Shown in pieces: positions 6,980-17,764 of a DNA stretch of 64,000 bases. The stretch is from CAZUMJ01 sp964621605 (GTDB lineage: Bacteria; Actinomycetota; Acidimicrobiia; Acidimicrobiales; Iamiaceae). Within the stretch, counting starts at the first letter, position 1. Every line of letters begins with the position of its first letter. The notes beneath the pieces were generated by a model, which ran no database searches, was not told where the DNA came from, and worked only from the letters and a program-made list of their open reading frames with translations. The stretch covers positions 1 to 64,000 of the forward strand of contig CAZUMJ010000010.1 in the NCBI GenBank assembly GCA_964621605.1. Direction: 5' to 3'. Made by a program: the position numbers and the translations under genes.

Positions 6980-8538
6980 GGTGCAGGTGTTGCCGCGCAC
7001 ACCGGATCGGGTTCGGGCTGGGAGAGGCGGCCCGAGCGCACCGCGACGACGGTGACGCAAGGTGTCTCGCCAGGCTGGACAGGGAGGGTAGCCGGCGACG
7101 AGTCGACGGTGACCATGGTCCCGCCGCCGCCTGGGTCGGTTCGCCGGATGCGGTATTGGTCGCCCTTCTGCGCGTCAGCGGCATCCCATGTGACGGTCAG
7201 CGCGCGGTCGGGTGAGTAGCCCACCATGATGTTGCCCGGCGGGTCGGGTGCGGCCACGGCCACAGGGTCGATGGGCAGTCCGGCCACGGTCGTCGTCGTC
7301 GGGCTGGACTTTCCGCCGCCGCCGACGAGGGTGAGCGCGACGATCGCCGCGACAGCCACGACCAACACGATCCCGGCGATCAGTGGTGCCGTCGCGCGGC
7401 GCTTCGGGGGTGGTTGCTCCCGGGGGGCTGGCGCCGAGGTGACCGGGACGCCGCGCATGACGGTGTCGGAGTCTTTGAGCGGGGGGACGGGTCCGCTCGG
7501 CGTCGCGGTTGGAGGCGTGAGCGTCGCCGGGGGCGACCAGGGCGTTGCGGGTGCACAGTCAGGAGCGACTTCGGGTTGCGCGACCACGAGGCGCGGTCCA
7601 CTGCGGCGCGTCCCGTCCTCGTCGCCGTCGTCGCTTCGTTGGCGGGCGATCGGGCTGCTGGGAGCGGTGTTGCGTACCTCGAGCGGGGTGGGGGGGAGTT
7701 GCAATGCCTGCTCGACGTCCTGGAGGCCACGCGCGAAGGCCAAGGCACCTGGGGGCCGCTGGTGCGGGGCCACGGAAAGTGCCTGGGTGAGCAGGTGACG
7801 GAGGCCGGCGGGCACATCGGGCCTCGTGAGCGGCGTGCTCTGGCCTCGCAGCACCCGGGCGGTCATGGCCGGTTGGGTGTTGTCTCCGCCCGCGACGGCG
7901 AATGGTGAATGCCCGCTGAGCATGCTGAACAACGTGGCTGCGAGCGAGTACACGTCAGACTGCTCTGAGCCGGCACCGTCGCTTTCTTCTACGACTTCCG
8001 GTGCGGCGTACCCGATGGACAACCCCGCGGCCCGCTCGAACTGACCGTCTTGGCGTACCGCGGAGATGCCGAAGTCGGTGAGGCCCGGTCGGTCGAACTC
8101 GCTCACGAGGATGTTGGCTGGCTTGATGTCGCGGTGCAGGATGCCAGCCCGATGCGCCGTCTCGACTGCGCTCGCGACCTGTACGCCGACCCGCAGGACC
8201 TCCGCGATCGGGAGTTGTCCTCCACGGGCGCGGATGCCGAAGTGGTCACCCGGGTAGGGTTCCATGACGATGTACGGGCGGCCGTCGGGGGCGGTGTCGG
8301 CACCGTAGATCGTGACGATGTAGGGATGCGCGGAGACCTCGGCCATCCGGTTCGCTTCTTCGTCGAACTGGTGGAGGTGCGCGGAGCTCAGGTTCTCCGC
8401 TCGGAGCACCTTGATCGCGACCGGTCTGTTCGGGCGGTGTTGGCGGTAGAGGAAGACGTCCGCGAAGCCGCCTCCGCCGATCCCACGCTCGAAGGTGAAT
8501 CCTTCGAGGTCGGGTGGGGCGCTTCTCGGGCGGCTCAT
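6976..8538 (-). CDS. Transmembrane Ser/Thr protein kinase, PknB-like, with extracellular FN3-like domain
   Basis: 520 residues from ATG 8538. The kinase domain spans residues 13-275: glycine loop GIGGGGFADV (19-28), AIKVL with Lys43, HRDIKPANIL with catalytic Asp137 and Asn142, DFG at 155-157 and APE at 179-181, all intact. A Pro-rich linker leads to one membrane span (about 385-406), and outside the cell is a fibronectin-type-III-like domain (LTVTWDAADAQKGDQYRIRR) instead of the PASTA repeats of PknB. It sits in an operon with PP2C and FHA genes, giving a complete phospho-Thr switch. Likely substrates are the FHA proteins here and perhaps the FHA-bearing EccC-like ATPase. The upstream gene ends 22 bp before the start. 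Confidence 0.9.
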   Translation of the reverse strand: MSRPRSAPPDLEGFTFERGIGGGGFADVFLYRQHRPNRPVAIKVLRAENLSSAHLHQFDEEANRMAEVSAHPYIVTIYGADTAPDGRPYIVMEPYPGDHFGIRARGGQLPIAEVLRVGVQVASAVETAHRAGILHRDIKPANILVSEFDRPGLTDFGISAVRQDGQFERAAGLSIGYAAPEVVEESDGAGSEQSDVYSLAATLFSMLSGHSPFAVAGGDNTQPAMTARVLRGQSTPLTRPDVPAGLRHLLTQALSVAPHQRPPGALAFARGLQDVEQALQLPPTPLEVRNTAPSSPIARQRSDDGDEDGTRRSGPRLVVAQPEVAPDCAPATPWSPPATLTPPTATPSGPVPPLKDSDTVMRGVPVTSAPAPREQPPPKRRATAPLIAGIVLVVAVAAIVALTLVGGGGKSSPTTTTVAGLPIDPVAVAAPDPPGNIMVGYSPDRALTVTWDAADAQKGDQYRIRRTDPGGGGTMVTVDSSPATLPVQPGETPCVTVVAVRSGRLSQPEPDPVCAATPAP

Positions 8539-8560
8539 CGCGCCCGTCCTCGCGGCGTGT

Positions 8561-10383
8561 TCATCGGTCGACGACCAGGTAGGTGACGAACACCGCGTCT
8601 CCAAGGTTGATCTTCGTGCCGGGGGGGATGGGGAAGGGTTCGGCGGGTCGAAGCTGCATCGCGATCTGCCCGGGAATCTCGATGTAAGTGTGGTTCATGG
8701 AGTCGCGGTCCACGACCTGAACTTGCCAGTCGACGAGCCGTACCTCGGCATGGGTGCGCGACAGGAGTTTGTCGGGATCGGGGAGTGCGACCGGGAGCGC
8801 CGCTTCGCCTCCGACGAAGAGATCCGTACCGGGTTTGCGGCCGAGCACGACAGGCCGGTCGAGGCTGATGTCGGTGCCGTCCGGCAGACGCAGGATGCCG
8901 AGCGAAGGGCGCGCGATGAGTTGCACGTTGCGGTCGGTGATGGCGGCCCGACAGACGCGGCATTGGTCGGAGTGGGGTGGGTTCGGATGTCTGCTCGCGC
9001 AGAAGACCGCTTGCAGCGGGGTCGCGGCGGCTCCCCCCTGGGTCGAAGCAGTGGCCGCTCGATGGGCGGCGACGCTCTGGGTCGGGCTGTCGTCATCGTC
9101 GGCGACGTTCGGCGCGGCGGGCTGCATGCCCGGCGGGGTAGGCAGCGAGGGTGGTGCGGCTGGCTGCGTGACGGGAGGCGCAGGCAGCGATGCGGGCGCG
9201 GGATGGGCGACGCCGGGCGGGGAAGGGGGCGGGGGAAGGCTGTTGCCGGTCGGGGCGATGCCAGGAATGGCAGAGATGATCCCAGACGCGGGAGGTGGCG
9301 TCGGGGACGGAGGTGGCGGCGAGTAGGGAGGTGGCGTCGGGTGGGGTGGTGGCGGCGGGGGAGATGGCGGCGGGGGAGATGGCGGAGCGGGCTCCGCCGG
9401 CGGAAGGATGGTTTCGTCGAAGATGCGTGTGCGCTCGTCCTCAAACGGTTCAGCCGGGTCGCGAACGGGCGGTTCCAGGGGCGCGCTGGCGGGCGACAGG
9501 GCTGAGCCGCATTCGGCGCAGAAGCGCTCGGTGGGGTTCGTCGCGGCTCCGCATGTGGCGCAGAAGCGAGCAGACGGTTGGTCAGTGGCGCCTGCAGCGG
9601 GGATGTCACTCACCTCGCTGTCGAGCTCTCGGACGGCGGCGTGCTCGACTCCTCGGTAGACGGTGTTGCCGAGGAGGTGACCGAAGTCGAACTCGCTGTC
9701 GTCCGCTGGGGTCGCGTTGCCGTGCGCGGCGACGACTGACGAGTGGGTCGGTGGAGGTGGAGCCAGGTCGGGCGGCTCCGCAGGCGCAACAGGGTCGACC
9801 GGAGCCGGTCCTGGCCGGGGGTCGTGGGCGGCCTTGACCTCGGCGCTGATGGGTCCGGTGGTCGTCGCGTCGTTCGATGGTGCCGCCGGTTGGTCGAGCG
9901 TCGGCTGTTGCGGGGCCTCGACGAACACCGCGTCGACCTGGCGGGGAAGGGCTCGTTGCACGCTGCAGGCGGGAGCGGTGCCATCAGCGGTGGAGAACAC
10001 GGTGACGGGATCGCCGGCGTCGGCGAGGGTGAGTACTACTTCGGTGGCGGCGAGGGCGACCTCCTCGTGCCAGGTCAGCGCCGAGGTCGCGTCCACGAGC
10101 TTCGACTGCCCGCCGGTCAACGTGATCCGGACGGTGATGTCGCCGCGGACCAGCAGCCGTGCCCCTGGTGGTCCGGCGAACACGCAGGCCAAGGCGGGAA
10201 GCGAGCCCATGCCTTGCTTGGCGAGGATCTCAGCCACTGCAACCACGTCGGCGCCCGACAGGATGGCAGCGCCGACCTCGTCGGCCAGTGCATGGTCCGC
10301 CGGCGCGTCGAGTAGCCCGAACGCGGTCGGCCCAACGATGGCTGTTCCACGTCCGCTCGCGTAGGTGGCGGGTATCGAGGCAC

Positions 10384-10387
<4 letters not shown>
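8561..10387 (-). CDS. FHA domain protein with zinc ribbons and Pro-rich linker
   Basis: 608 residues. The N-terminal 150 residues are an unassigned domain. Residues 276-293 carry a zinc ribbon (CATC and CAEC), 330-430 are a Pro-rich, repetitive linker, and a second Cys cluster (C463, CRVC at 476-479) precedes an FHA domain at about 500-605 with GRKPG (516-520), SRTHAEV (543-549) and a later His/Tyr pair. The FHA domain should bind phospho-Thr made by the adjacent kinase. The TRIFDET stretch near 320-326 could itself be phosphorylated, which is speculation. The start overlaps the PP2C stop by four bases, and the kinase gene follows by 22 bp. It probably acts as an adaptor like the bifidobacterial PFNA FHA protein. 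Confidence 0.85.
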
Positions 10388-11208
<821 letters not shown>

Positions 11209-11211
11209 CAC

Positions 11212-11405
11212 CTCACCTCCTGCTGCATATCCGTGGATGCCTCGTCGACGGAGAAGCTGCCCATTCTGGCCCCTACGCAGCGCGCGATGGGAGGGGGTGC
11301 ATCGCGCGCGGTGAACCAGTCACCATGCACTTCCCGGGACGGCGATGACCCGGCTTCCGGGACGGCGATGACCCGGATTGGGCTAGGCGGAGCATGGAGG
11401 ACGCG
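11212..11405. promoter_or_regulatory. Divergent control region with 20-bp direct repeats
   Basis: The 194 bp between the PP2C start and the giant-protein start must hold promoters for both arms of the cluster. It contains two perfect copies of CCGGGACGGCGATGACCCGG at 11334-11353 and 11357-11376, a period of 23 bp. They lie 30-70 bp before the rightward ATG, a fitting place for an activator or repressor pair. I cannot assign -10/-35 boxes. Confidence 0.5.
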
Positions 11406-14400
11406 ATGTTGAGACTGCTGCGCGAACGACGGAGCGTCTTCGGCGCGTCGTTGGTGTCGCTGCTGGTGGTCGCGTCCGTCGGGATCGCCGCGTTCGACTC
11501 GCAGGGCTACCGCACCACGAAGCTGGACCTGAACGACGGTGCAGTCTGGACGGTGAACCACGGCGACGCCGCCGTCGGGCGCATGAACATGCAGATCCCA
11601 GCTTTGGACGTGTCTGTCGCGGCGAGCAGCGACACTCGCCTCTACCAGGATCGCGAGACCGTGCTGTTGCAGACGGGGCGCAGCCTGCGTCAGGTGGATC
11701 CCCGCAATCCAGGCGACCTCGGGAAGGGCCAGGAGCCCCGCAAGCTTCCCGACTCCGCCGAGGTTGCGCTCGGGGGCCCTTCGGGAGCCATCCTCGACAC
11801 GAAGGCGGGTGACCTGTGGGTCGCGCCCCGAAACGCGCTGGCGGCATCGTCGGAGTCGGCAGCACCGACTGCCCGGGTGGGTGCGAACGCCACGATGGCG
11901 GTCGGCCAGGACGGCGTCGTGTACGCCTACGCCGGCGGAACCAAGGAACTGTCGGTGGTCGCGCTCGACGGTTCGGTCTCGAAGCGCGGCTTGAACGGCT
12001 CGGTTGCGGCCGGTGATGCCCAACTCACCGTGGTCGGTGGAGTTGCGGTACTCCTGGACCGCACGAACCACCGCATCTGGCTTCCGGGCCACAAGGCCAT
12101 CGACCTGGGAGCGGCGGGTGGCCAGGCGGTGCTGCAGCAGCCGGGGCCGGACGCCGACGTGGTCCTGGTCGCGACTGGCAGTTCGCTGCTGGGTGTGCCA
12201 TTGGGCGGCGGCGATCCGGTGCACGTGGTCGACGGGACGTCCAGTGGGCAGCCGGTCGCGCCGGTGCGGAGCGGCCCGTGTGTGTTCGCCGCCTGGACTG
12301 GTGTGAAGGCGATTCGACAATGTTCGGGTCGTCCGCGGTTGGCCGACGACCTGGGCGGTGATCGCCCCCCACCCGGCGCGGAGCTCGTCTACCGGGTGAA
12401 CCGCGGCCAGGTGTTGCTCAACGACGCCAAGTCTGGTTGGAACCTCGTGTATCAGTACGACCGTGCGGCGGTGGTCGACGACTGGCAGCAGGTGCTGAAG
12501 TCGGACGAACAAGACCAGCAGCCACAGGTGCAGATTGACAAAGGTGAGCAGCAGACGCCCCCGGTCTGCAATCCGAACGACCACACCCTCGATGCCAAGG
12601 ACTACCAGGGCGCCACTCGCCAGGGGCGCCCGGTGGTCTTACACGTCCTGGATCAGGTCAAGGCCCCGGCGTGCAGGGTGCTGCGGGTGTCACTGGACGA
12701 CAGCGTCATGGGGAGCGGCCTGACGAAGTCGTTGGGAGCCCAGGGGGAGGTGGCCGTCATCGCGAACGGCGATGCGTTGCAGTATTCGCCCGGGCCCGAC
12801 GTCCAGGGCAACGTCCAGTTCTCCTTCTGGGTCGGTGACGGTTCCTCGCGACCTCAGCAGCGCACGGCCACCGTGCAGATCTTCCCGGCGGACTGCACTG
12901 TCGACCGCAACAACGAGGCACCCACCCCGCCGGATGCGTCGAGCGTGGCGGCGGTCGCGGTGGCTCCGGGGAAGGTCGCCCACTACAACGTGTTGGAGCC
13001 GTGGCGTGACCCCAACGGCGACGCACTCACGCTGCGCGTCGCGTCCGCCGACCGGGGAGGTGTGCAGTACCAGTCGAACGGGCAGCTCACCTATACCGCT
13101 GCCAGCCCCGGCCAGGCGACGGTGAGCTACACGGTCGCCGACGCGTGTGGGGCGACGAGCACCGGCACGTTGACCGTCATCGTCGACGGTTCGGGCACCC
13201 AGTTCCCGCCATCGGTCAAGGACGTGCACGTCCAGGTGGTGGCTGGCCAGTGGGCCACCACCAACCTGCTCGCCACCGCCTCTGACCCCAACGACGACAA
13301 CCTGACCTTGCAGAGCGTGCAACCGGAAGCGCCCGCTGGCTGGGAGATCACCTTCGATCCGGGTGGCGTGATGCGGGTGCGCGCCCAGGTCAACGAGGCC
13401 CAGAGCAGAGCGTTCACCTTTACGGTGACCGACGGCGAGAAGACGGCGCGGGGCACGCTACGTGTTGATGTACTGGCCCCGAAGGGAGCCCTCCCGCCGA
13501 TCGCGGTGCGCGACGACGTGTTGGTGCATCCGGGGGCCGCCGCGCTGGTGGACCTGACCGCGAACGACGTCGACCCCGGCGGCGGGCTCCTCGCCGTGCA
13601 ACAGATCGACCAGGTGGACGGGTCGGGCGGGAAGCTGCTTGTCGAGTTGGTCGACATGCACATCGCGCGCGTGACCGCGGTGAACGGTTTCACCGGCTCC
13701 GAGGCGATCCGCTACGTGGTCTCCAACGGGCGCGACACGGCGTCGGGGGTGTTGGTGGTGCGGGCGCTCGACGCGTCGGTCGACCTGCAACTTCCGGTTC
13801 CCGCCGACGACGACGCGACCGTGCGGGGTGGCAACACCGTGTCGGTACCGGTGCTCCGCAACGACATCGATCCACAGGGACAGCGGTTGCGCTTGGTCTC
13901 GGTGGATGCACCGCCGGGGTCGTCGGGCGCGGCGTGGGTTTCCGGCGACGACCTGTACTTCGCCGCGTCACGCGAGGCGAAGGGCACCGTTCGATTGCAG
14001 TACCAGGTGGCGAACGAGGTCGGCACCTCGTCGGGAACCGTGCTGGTGCGGGTGTTGCCGGTCGCGGCGCCACGCCAGGCGCTGATCGCGCCGCAACTCG
14101 AAGCCCGGGTGTTCGCCGGCACCTCGGTGAACGTGCGCGTGCCGTTGCTGTCGGTGAGCCCCGACGGTGACATCGTGTCGATCGCCGGCTTGTTGCAGCC
14201 GCCATCCCTCGGGCAGGTCACCCCGCTCGGCGACGGGTACCGCTTCGAGGCGCCCGCGGGTGCGGCAGGAGCCGACGAGTTCACGTTCCGCCTGCGCAGC
14301 GACAAGGGTGACGAGACGACGGGCACGGTACGGGTGGTGATCGTGCCGCCTCCGTCAGATCACGGCGACCCGGTGGTCCCCCCGATCAGGCTGGACGTGA

Positions 14401-17400
14401 CCGCAGGTGACCGTCGGGTGATCGACGTACTGGCCGGCGTGGCAAACCCCTACGGCGACGCGTTGTCGGTGGGGGCGGAGGGGCGTGAGCGCTTCACCCA
14501 GCCAAGCAACGGTGGTGGTCACGTGACCCTCACCGATGACGTGTTCACCTACGAGGCGCCCGGCTCGGTGACCGACGGCCAGAAGACCGCATTCTCGTAC
14601 ACCGTCATCTCGGACCGCGGTGGGTCGGCTCGCGGAACGGTCGACATCACGTTGCACCGGAGTGCCGAGCAGCAACCGCCGATCGCCCGTGACGACTTCG
14701 CGCTGGCGCAGCGGCCCGGCACCACCGCGGTGGTGGACGTGTTGGCGAACGACTCCGATCCCATGGGGCACCCCGAACGCCTCGTCGTGCGGCCGGATGC
14801 GGGGCACGACGCGACGTTCGGCCCGGACCGCAAGCTGCACGTAGTGTTGGGTGAGACCTCGGTGCGCTTCACGTACGCCCTCGTCGACCCTGACCAGCCC
14901 GGTCGTCAGGCGAAGGCCGTCGTGACGATCCCTGTCGCCGACGCCACCGCAGGGCCCACGACCGAGCCGATAGCGCTCACCGTCAACGCCGGCGAGTCGA
15001 AGCAGGTCGACATCCTTTCTCACGTGGCGGTTGCGTCCGGGCGTACGAAGTCGCTGGTGAACGCGGACGCCGCCCGGGGTGGCACGATCACCGTCGACCG
15101 GGCGTCCGGCAAGGTGACCTTCACAGCGGATCCGAACGCGGCAGGACTGGGCGGTTTCAACTACCAGGTACGAGACGACAAGGGGAACGTCGCGGCCGAC
15201 CGGGTGGCGGTCACCATTCGGGGTGTGCACCCGCCCACCTGGCAACCCCAGCAGGTGAACCTACCGGCGGGCACGACCCGGTCGATCGACCTCACGTCGC
15301 TGCTCGAGGTGTTCGACGAGGGCAACACCTACAAGGTCGATGCCCCCACGGGTGCGACCGGCAAGATCCATGCCAGCGTGCACCAAAGCGGCGAGCGCTG
15401 GCTGCTGGAGGTGCGTACCGACGACGATTCGTTCGGCGAAGCAGCCGCGCTGGGCCTGCACGTGACGAACACCTACGGCACCCGCAGCGTCCCCGCGGAC
15501 AACGTCGTGAATGTGCAGGTGACGGCGAGCGACAAGCCCGCACCCACCTTGGGTGACGATCGTGCCTCTACCGACGAGGACCAGCGCGTCGTGATCCCGG
15601 TGCTCGACAACGACACCGACCCGGTCGGCAAGGGACTGCAGATCACGGCAGTCTCCGCCGTCGATGTAGACCCCACAACCGGGCAGCCCGCGGGCACTGC
15701 TTCTCAGCAAGGCGACCGGGTGGCATTCCAGCCCGCAGCCGGCTTCTTCGGCCAGGCCCACTTGACCTACACCGCGCAGGACAGCACCAAGGAGGCGTCG
15801 CACACCGTCACCGCCAACGTGTCGGTCATTGTGCAAGGCAAGCCCGGAACGCCAGGCAAGCCGAGCGGCACCAAAACCAGCCACAGTGTGGAGCTGTCCT
15901 GGGCTGCCTCGGCGCCACGCGGCGACTATCCGATCACCTACACCGTGCAAGCCAGCCGCGAAGGCGGTGCCTACACCACGGTCGCCACTGACGTGACGGG
16001 GAACCAGCGTCGGATCGACGGTCTGACCAACGGCGCCCAGTACAGGTTCAAGGTGCGAGCCCACAACCACGCGGGTGACAGCCCGGAGTGGAGCGAGCCG
16101 TCGGACGACTTGGTGCCAGACCAGGTGCCCGACGCCCCCTTGGCGGTGTTGGCATCGTTCCCGCAGCCAGACCACGTCGGAGGGCAGCTCACCGTGACGT
16201 GGGACCCCGCGGTGGTGGATGGAACGCCGCTGCTGGGGTATGACCTGCGGTGGTCAGGCCCGGGGCTTAGCACCGCCGCGCATGCTTTCCCGGCGAAGAA
16301 GGATACGTCGTACCCCATCCCCAGCCTCAGGAACGGGTCCTCGTACGTCATTCAGATTCGAGCCCAGAACAGCGCTGGGTGGAGCGAGTGGTCCTCGGCT
16401 GCAGTCGGCATAAACAACGGCTATGCCACGGCGGGAACGGTACCCCCGGCGCCTGCCCCACCAACCGTGACAGATGGCGACGGATCCCTTGGCATCAGCT
16501 GGCCCGCGATGAGTCAGACCGAAAGCAGCCTGCCAATTAAGGGCTACCGGTTGAAGGCGTTTAGGAATGGGGTCCTCGACACCACATTTGGAAACGGCGG
16601 GGTGAAGCAGTTTTCGTCTGCGCCACCCCCGGGCGCGCCTTATCCGTACGATGCCACAGTCGCCAATGGCAGTGTGTACACCTTCCAGTTGGTAGTTCTG
16701 AACCTCGCGAGCTTCCCGGACCCGTCGAACACCTCAGAAGCGGCTCCCCTGGACGAGGGGCTCGTAAAGTGGAGTGCCATGAGCGCCCCGGTGACACCGG
16801 CAGCGAAGCCAGGGGCCCCGTCGGCTGCTACCGCGACTCCTGCGGATGGCGGCATGGACATTTCACTCATGGCGAACCCCGATGTCGGTGGGGTCCCGCT
16901 GGATCGTTACGAAGCGAGCCTCGATGGAACCACGTGGAGCTCCATCGGATTGAGCCTTCCGGGTCGACTCAGTGGACTCAGCAATGGGTCTCCCTACACC
17001 ACGGTTTCTGTTCGTGCCTGTCACCCGGTGAGTGCGAGCAATGCCGCCAACGCCTGTAGCGACCCCACTGCCGTCACCTTCCCCGGGGGCAGCCCCCTCA
17101 TTCCGTTCGGTGCCCCCACGGTGACCTATGTCAGCCACACCAATGGAGACGTGAGCTTCCAATGGGCTGCGCAGGAGGGTGTTGCCAGCTACTCCGTGAC
17201 GTGTAGCGGTGGCGGGAGAACGTATAGCCACAGTGATTCTCCAGCCGGGCGTGCGACTTCCACGGTGTGCCATGCGGGTCCTGGCGGAGTGCGAACGATC
17301 GACGTAAGGGTCGTACCGTCAGGTCAGGGAGTGTCCGGCCCGGAAGGATCGAAGAGTGGGATGACTGGTGACACTCGTCAGGCGCCCGGCATTGCGTGGG

Positions 17401-17744
17401 GAGGGTCCGCCGGGGGGATGCCAGTTCAAGGCGGCGGCAGCTGCGCGGCCGCTTGCAAATGGGTGGATGTGACGCTGGTGGGCTATGAAGCAAATAGATC
17501 TTACACAATTTCGTGCTACACAGACATGGGCTACCCGCCTAGCTTTCCTAAGATGGATCATTTCGAGCTGTGGAAGAGCCCAACCATTACGACGGATGCG
17601 AACGGCAACGCTACCGTTCGAGATGGCAATGGAAAGCAATCCGGGTACTGCTATATCGGCCTTTACGCGGGGGGTGCCCATACAGGTGAGCGAGCAAACG
17701 TCTATGTAACGGTTGACGGGCTTCAATCTCGCACGATCAACTAG
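11406..17744 (+). CDS. Giant anchored surface protein with Ig/cadherin-like and FN3 repeats
   Basis: 2112 residues from ATG 11406, preceded by GGAGG at 11396-11400; ATG 11394 is an alternative. A basic N-terminus and one hydrophobic span (about 10-32) act as a signal anchor. Residues 45-390 look like a beta-propeller. From about 500 to 1450 there are tandem Ig/cadherin-like domains marked by calcium-type NDxDP motifs near 719, 819, 1115 and 1402. FN3-like domains begin near 1480, 1572, 1679, 1799 and 1899. The last 110 residues form a Cys-containing tail domain. It matches the FN3 member of PFNA-type clusters and leads the operon with MoxR, DUF58 and transglutaminase-like genes. An adhesin, sensor or envelope scaffold is likely. 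The 3' end is visibly lower in GC than the rest. Confidence 0.85.
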   Translation: MLRLLRERRSVFGASLVSLLVVASVGIAAFDSQGYRTTKLDLNDGAVWTVNHGDAAVGRMNMQIPALDVSVAASSDTRLYQDRETVLLQTGRSLRQVDPRNPGDLGKGQEPRKLPDSAEVALGGPSGAILDTKAGDLWVAPRNALAASSESAAPTARVGANATMAVGQDGVVYAYAGGTKELSVVALDGSVSKRGLNGSVAAGDAQLTVVGGVAVLLDRTNHRIWLPGHKAIDLGAAGGQAVLQQPGPDADVVLVATGSSLLGVPLGGGDPVHVVDGTSSGQPVAPVRSGPCVFAAWTGVKAIRQCSGRPRLADDLGGDRPPPGAELVYRVNRGQVLLNDAKSGWNLVYQYDRAAVVDDWQQVLKSDEQDQQPQVQIDKGEQQTPPVCNPNDHTLDAKDYQGATRQGRPVVLHVLDQVKAPACRVLRVSLDDSVMGSGLTKSLGAQGEVAVIANGDALQYSPGPDVQGNVQFSFWVGDGSSRPQQRTATVQIFPADCTVDRNNEAPTPPDASSVAAVAVAPGKVAHYNVLEPWRDPNGDALTLRVASADRGGVQYQSNGQLTYTAASPGQATVSYTVADACGATSTGTLTVIVDGSGTQFPPSVKDVHVQVVAGQWATTNLLATASDPNDDNLTLQSVQPEAPAGWEITFDPGGVMRVRAQVNEAQSRAFTFTVTDGEKTARGTLRVDVLAPKGALPPIAVRDDVLVHPGAAALVDLTANDVDPGGGLLAVQQIDQVDGSGGKLLVELVDMHIARVTAVNGFTGSEAIRYVVSNGRDTASGVLVVRALDASVDLQLPVPADDDATVRGGNTVSVPVLRNDIDPQGQRLRLVSVDAPPGSSGAAWVSGDDLYFAASREAKGTVRLQYQVANEVGTSSGTVLVRVLPVAAPRQALIAPQLEARVFAGTSVNVRVPLLSVSPDGDIVSIAGLLQPPSLGQVTPLGDGYRFEAPAGAAGADEFTFRLRSDKGDETTGTVRVVIVPPPSDHGDPVVPPIRLDVTAGDRRVIDVLAGVANPYGDALSVGAEGRERFTQPSNGGGHVTLTDDVFTYEAPGSVTDGQKTAFSYTVISDRGGSARGTVDITLHRSAEQQPPIARDDFALAQRPGTTAVVDVLANDSDPMGHPERLVVRPDAGHDATFGPDRKLHVVLGETSVRFTYALVDPDQPGRQAKAVVTIPVADATAGPTTEPIALTVNAGESKQVDILSHVAVASGRTKSLVNADAARGGTITVDRASGKVTFTADPNAAGLGGFNYQVRDDKGNVAADRVAVTIRGVHPPTWQPQQVNLPAGTTRSIDLTSLLEVFDEGNTYKVDAPTGATGKIHASVHQSGERWLLEVRTDDDSFGEAAALGLHVTNTYGTRSVPADNVVNVQVTASDKPAPTLGDDRASTDEDQRVVIPVLDNDTDPVGKGLQITAVSAVDVDPTTGQPAGTASQQGDRVAFQPAAGFFGQAHLTYTAQDSTKEASHTVTANVSVIVQGKPGTPGKPSGTKTSHSVELSWAASAPRGDYPITYTVQASREGGAYTTVATDVTGNQRRIDGLTNGAQYRFKVRAHNHAGDSPEWSEPSDDLVPDQVPDAPLAVLASFPQPDHVGGQLTVTWDPAVVDGTPLLGYDLRWSGPGLSTAAHAFPAKKDTSYPIPSLRNGSSYVIQIRAQNSAGWSEWSSAAVGINNGYATAGTVPPAPAPPTVTDGDGSLGISWPAMSQTESSLPIKGYRLKAFRNGVLDTTFGNGGVKQFSSAPPPGAPYPYDATVANGSVYTFQLVVLNLASFPDPSNTSEAAPLDEGLVKWSAMSAPVTPAAKPGAPSAATATPADGGMDISLMANPDVGGVPLDRYEASLDGTTWSSIGLSLPGRLSGLSNGSPYTTVSVRACHPVSASNAANACSDPTAVTFPGGSPLIPFGAPTVTYVSHTNGDVSFQWAAQEGVASYSVTCSGGGRTYSHSDSPAGRATSTVCHAGPGGVRTIDVRVVPSGQGVSGPEGSKSGMTGDTRQAPGIAWGGSAGGMPVQGGGSCAAACKWVDVTLVGYEANRSYTISCYTDMGYPPSFPKMDHFELWKSPTITTDANGNATVRDGNGKQSGYCYIGLYAGGAHTGERANVYVTVDGLQSRTIN

Positions 17745-17764
17745 CAGGACAATGAGAGGCGCAC

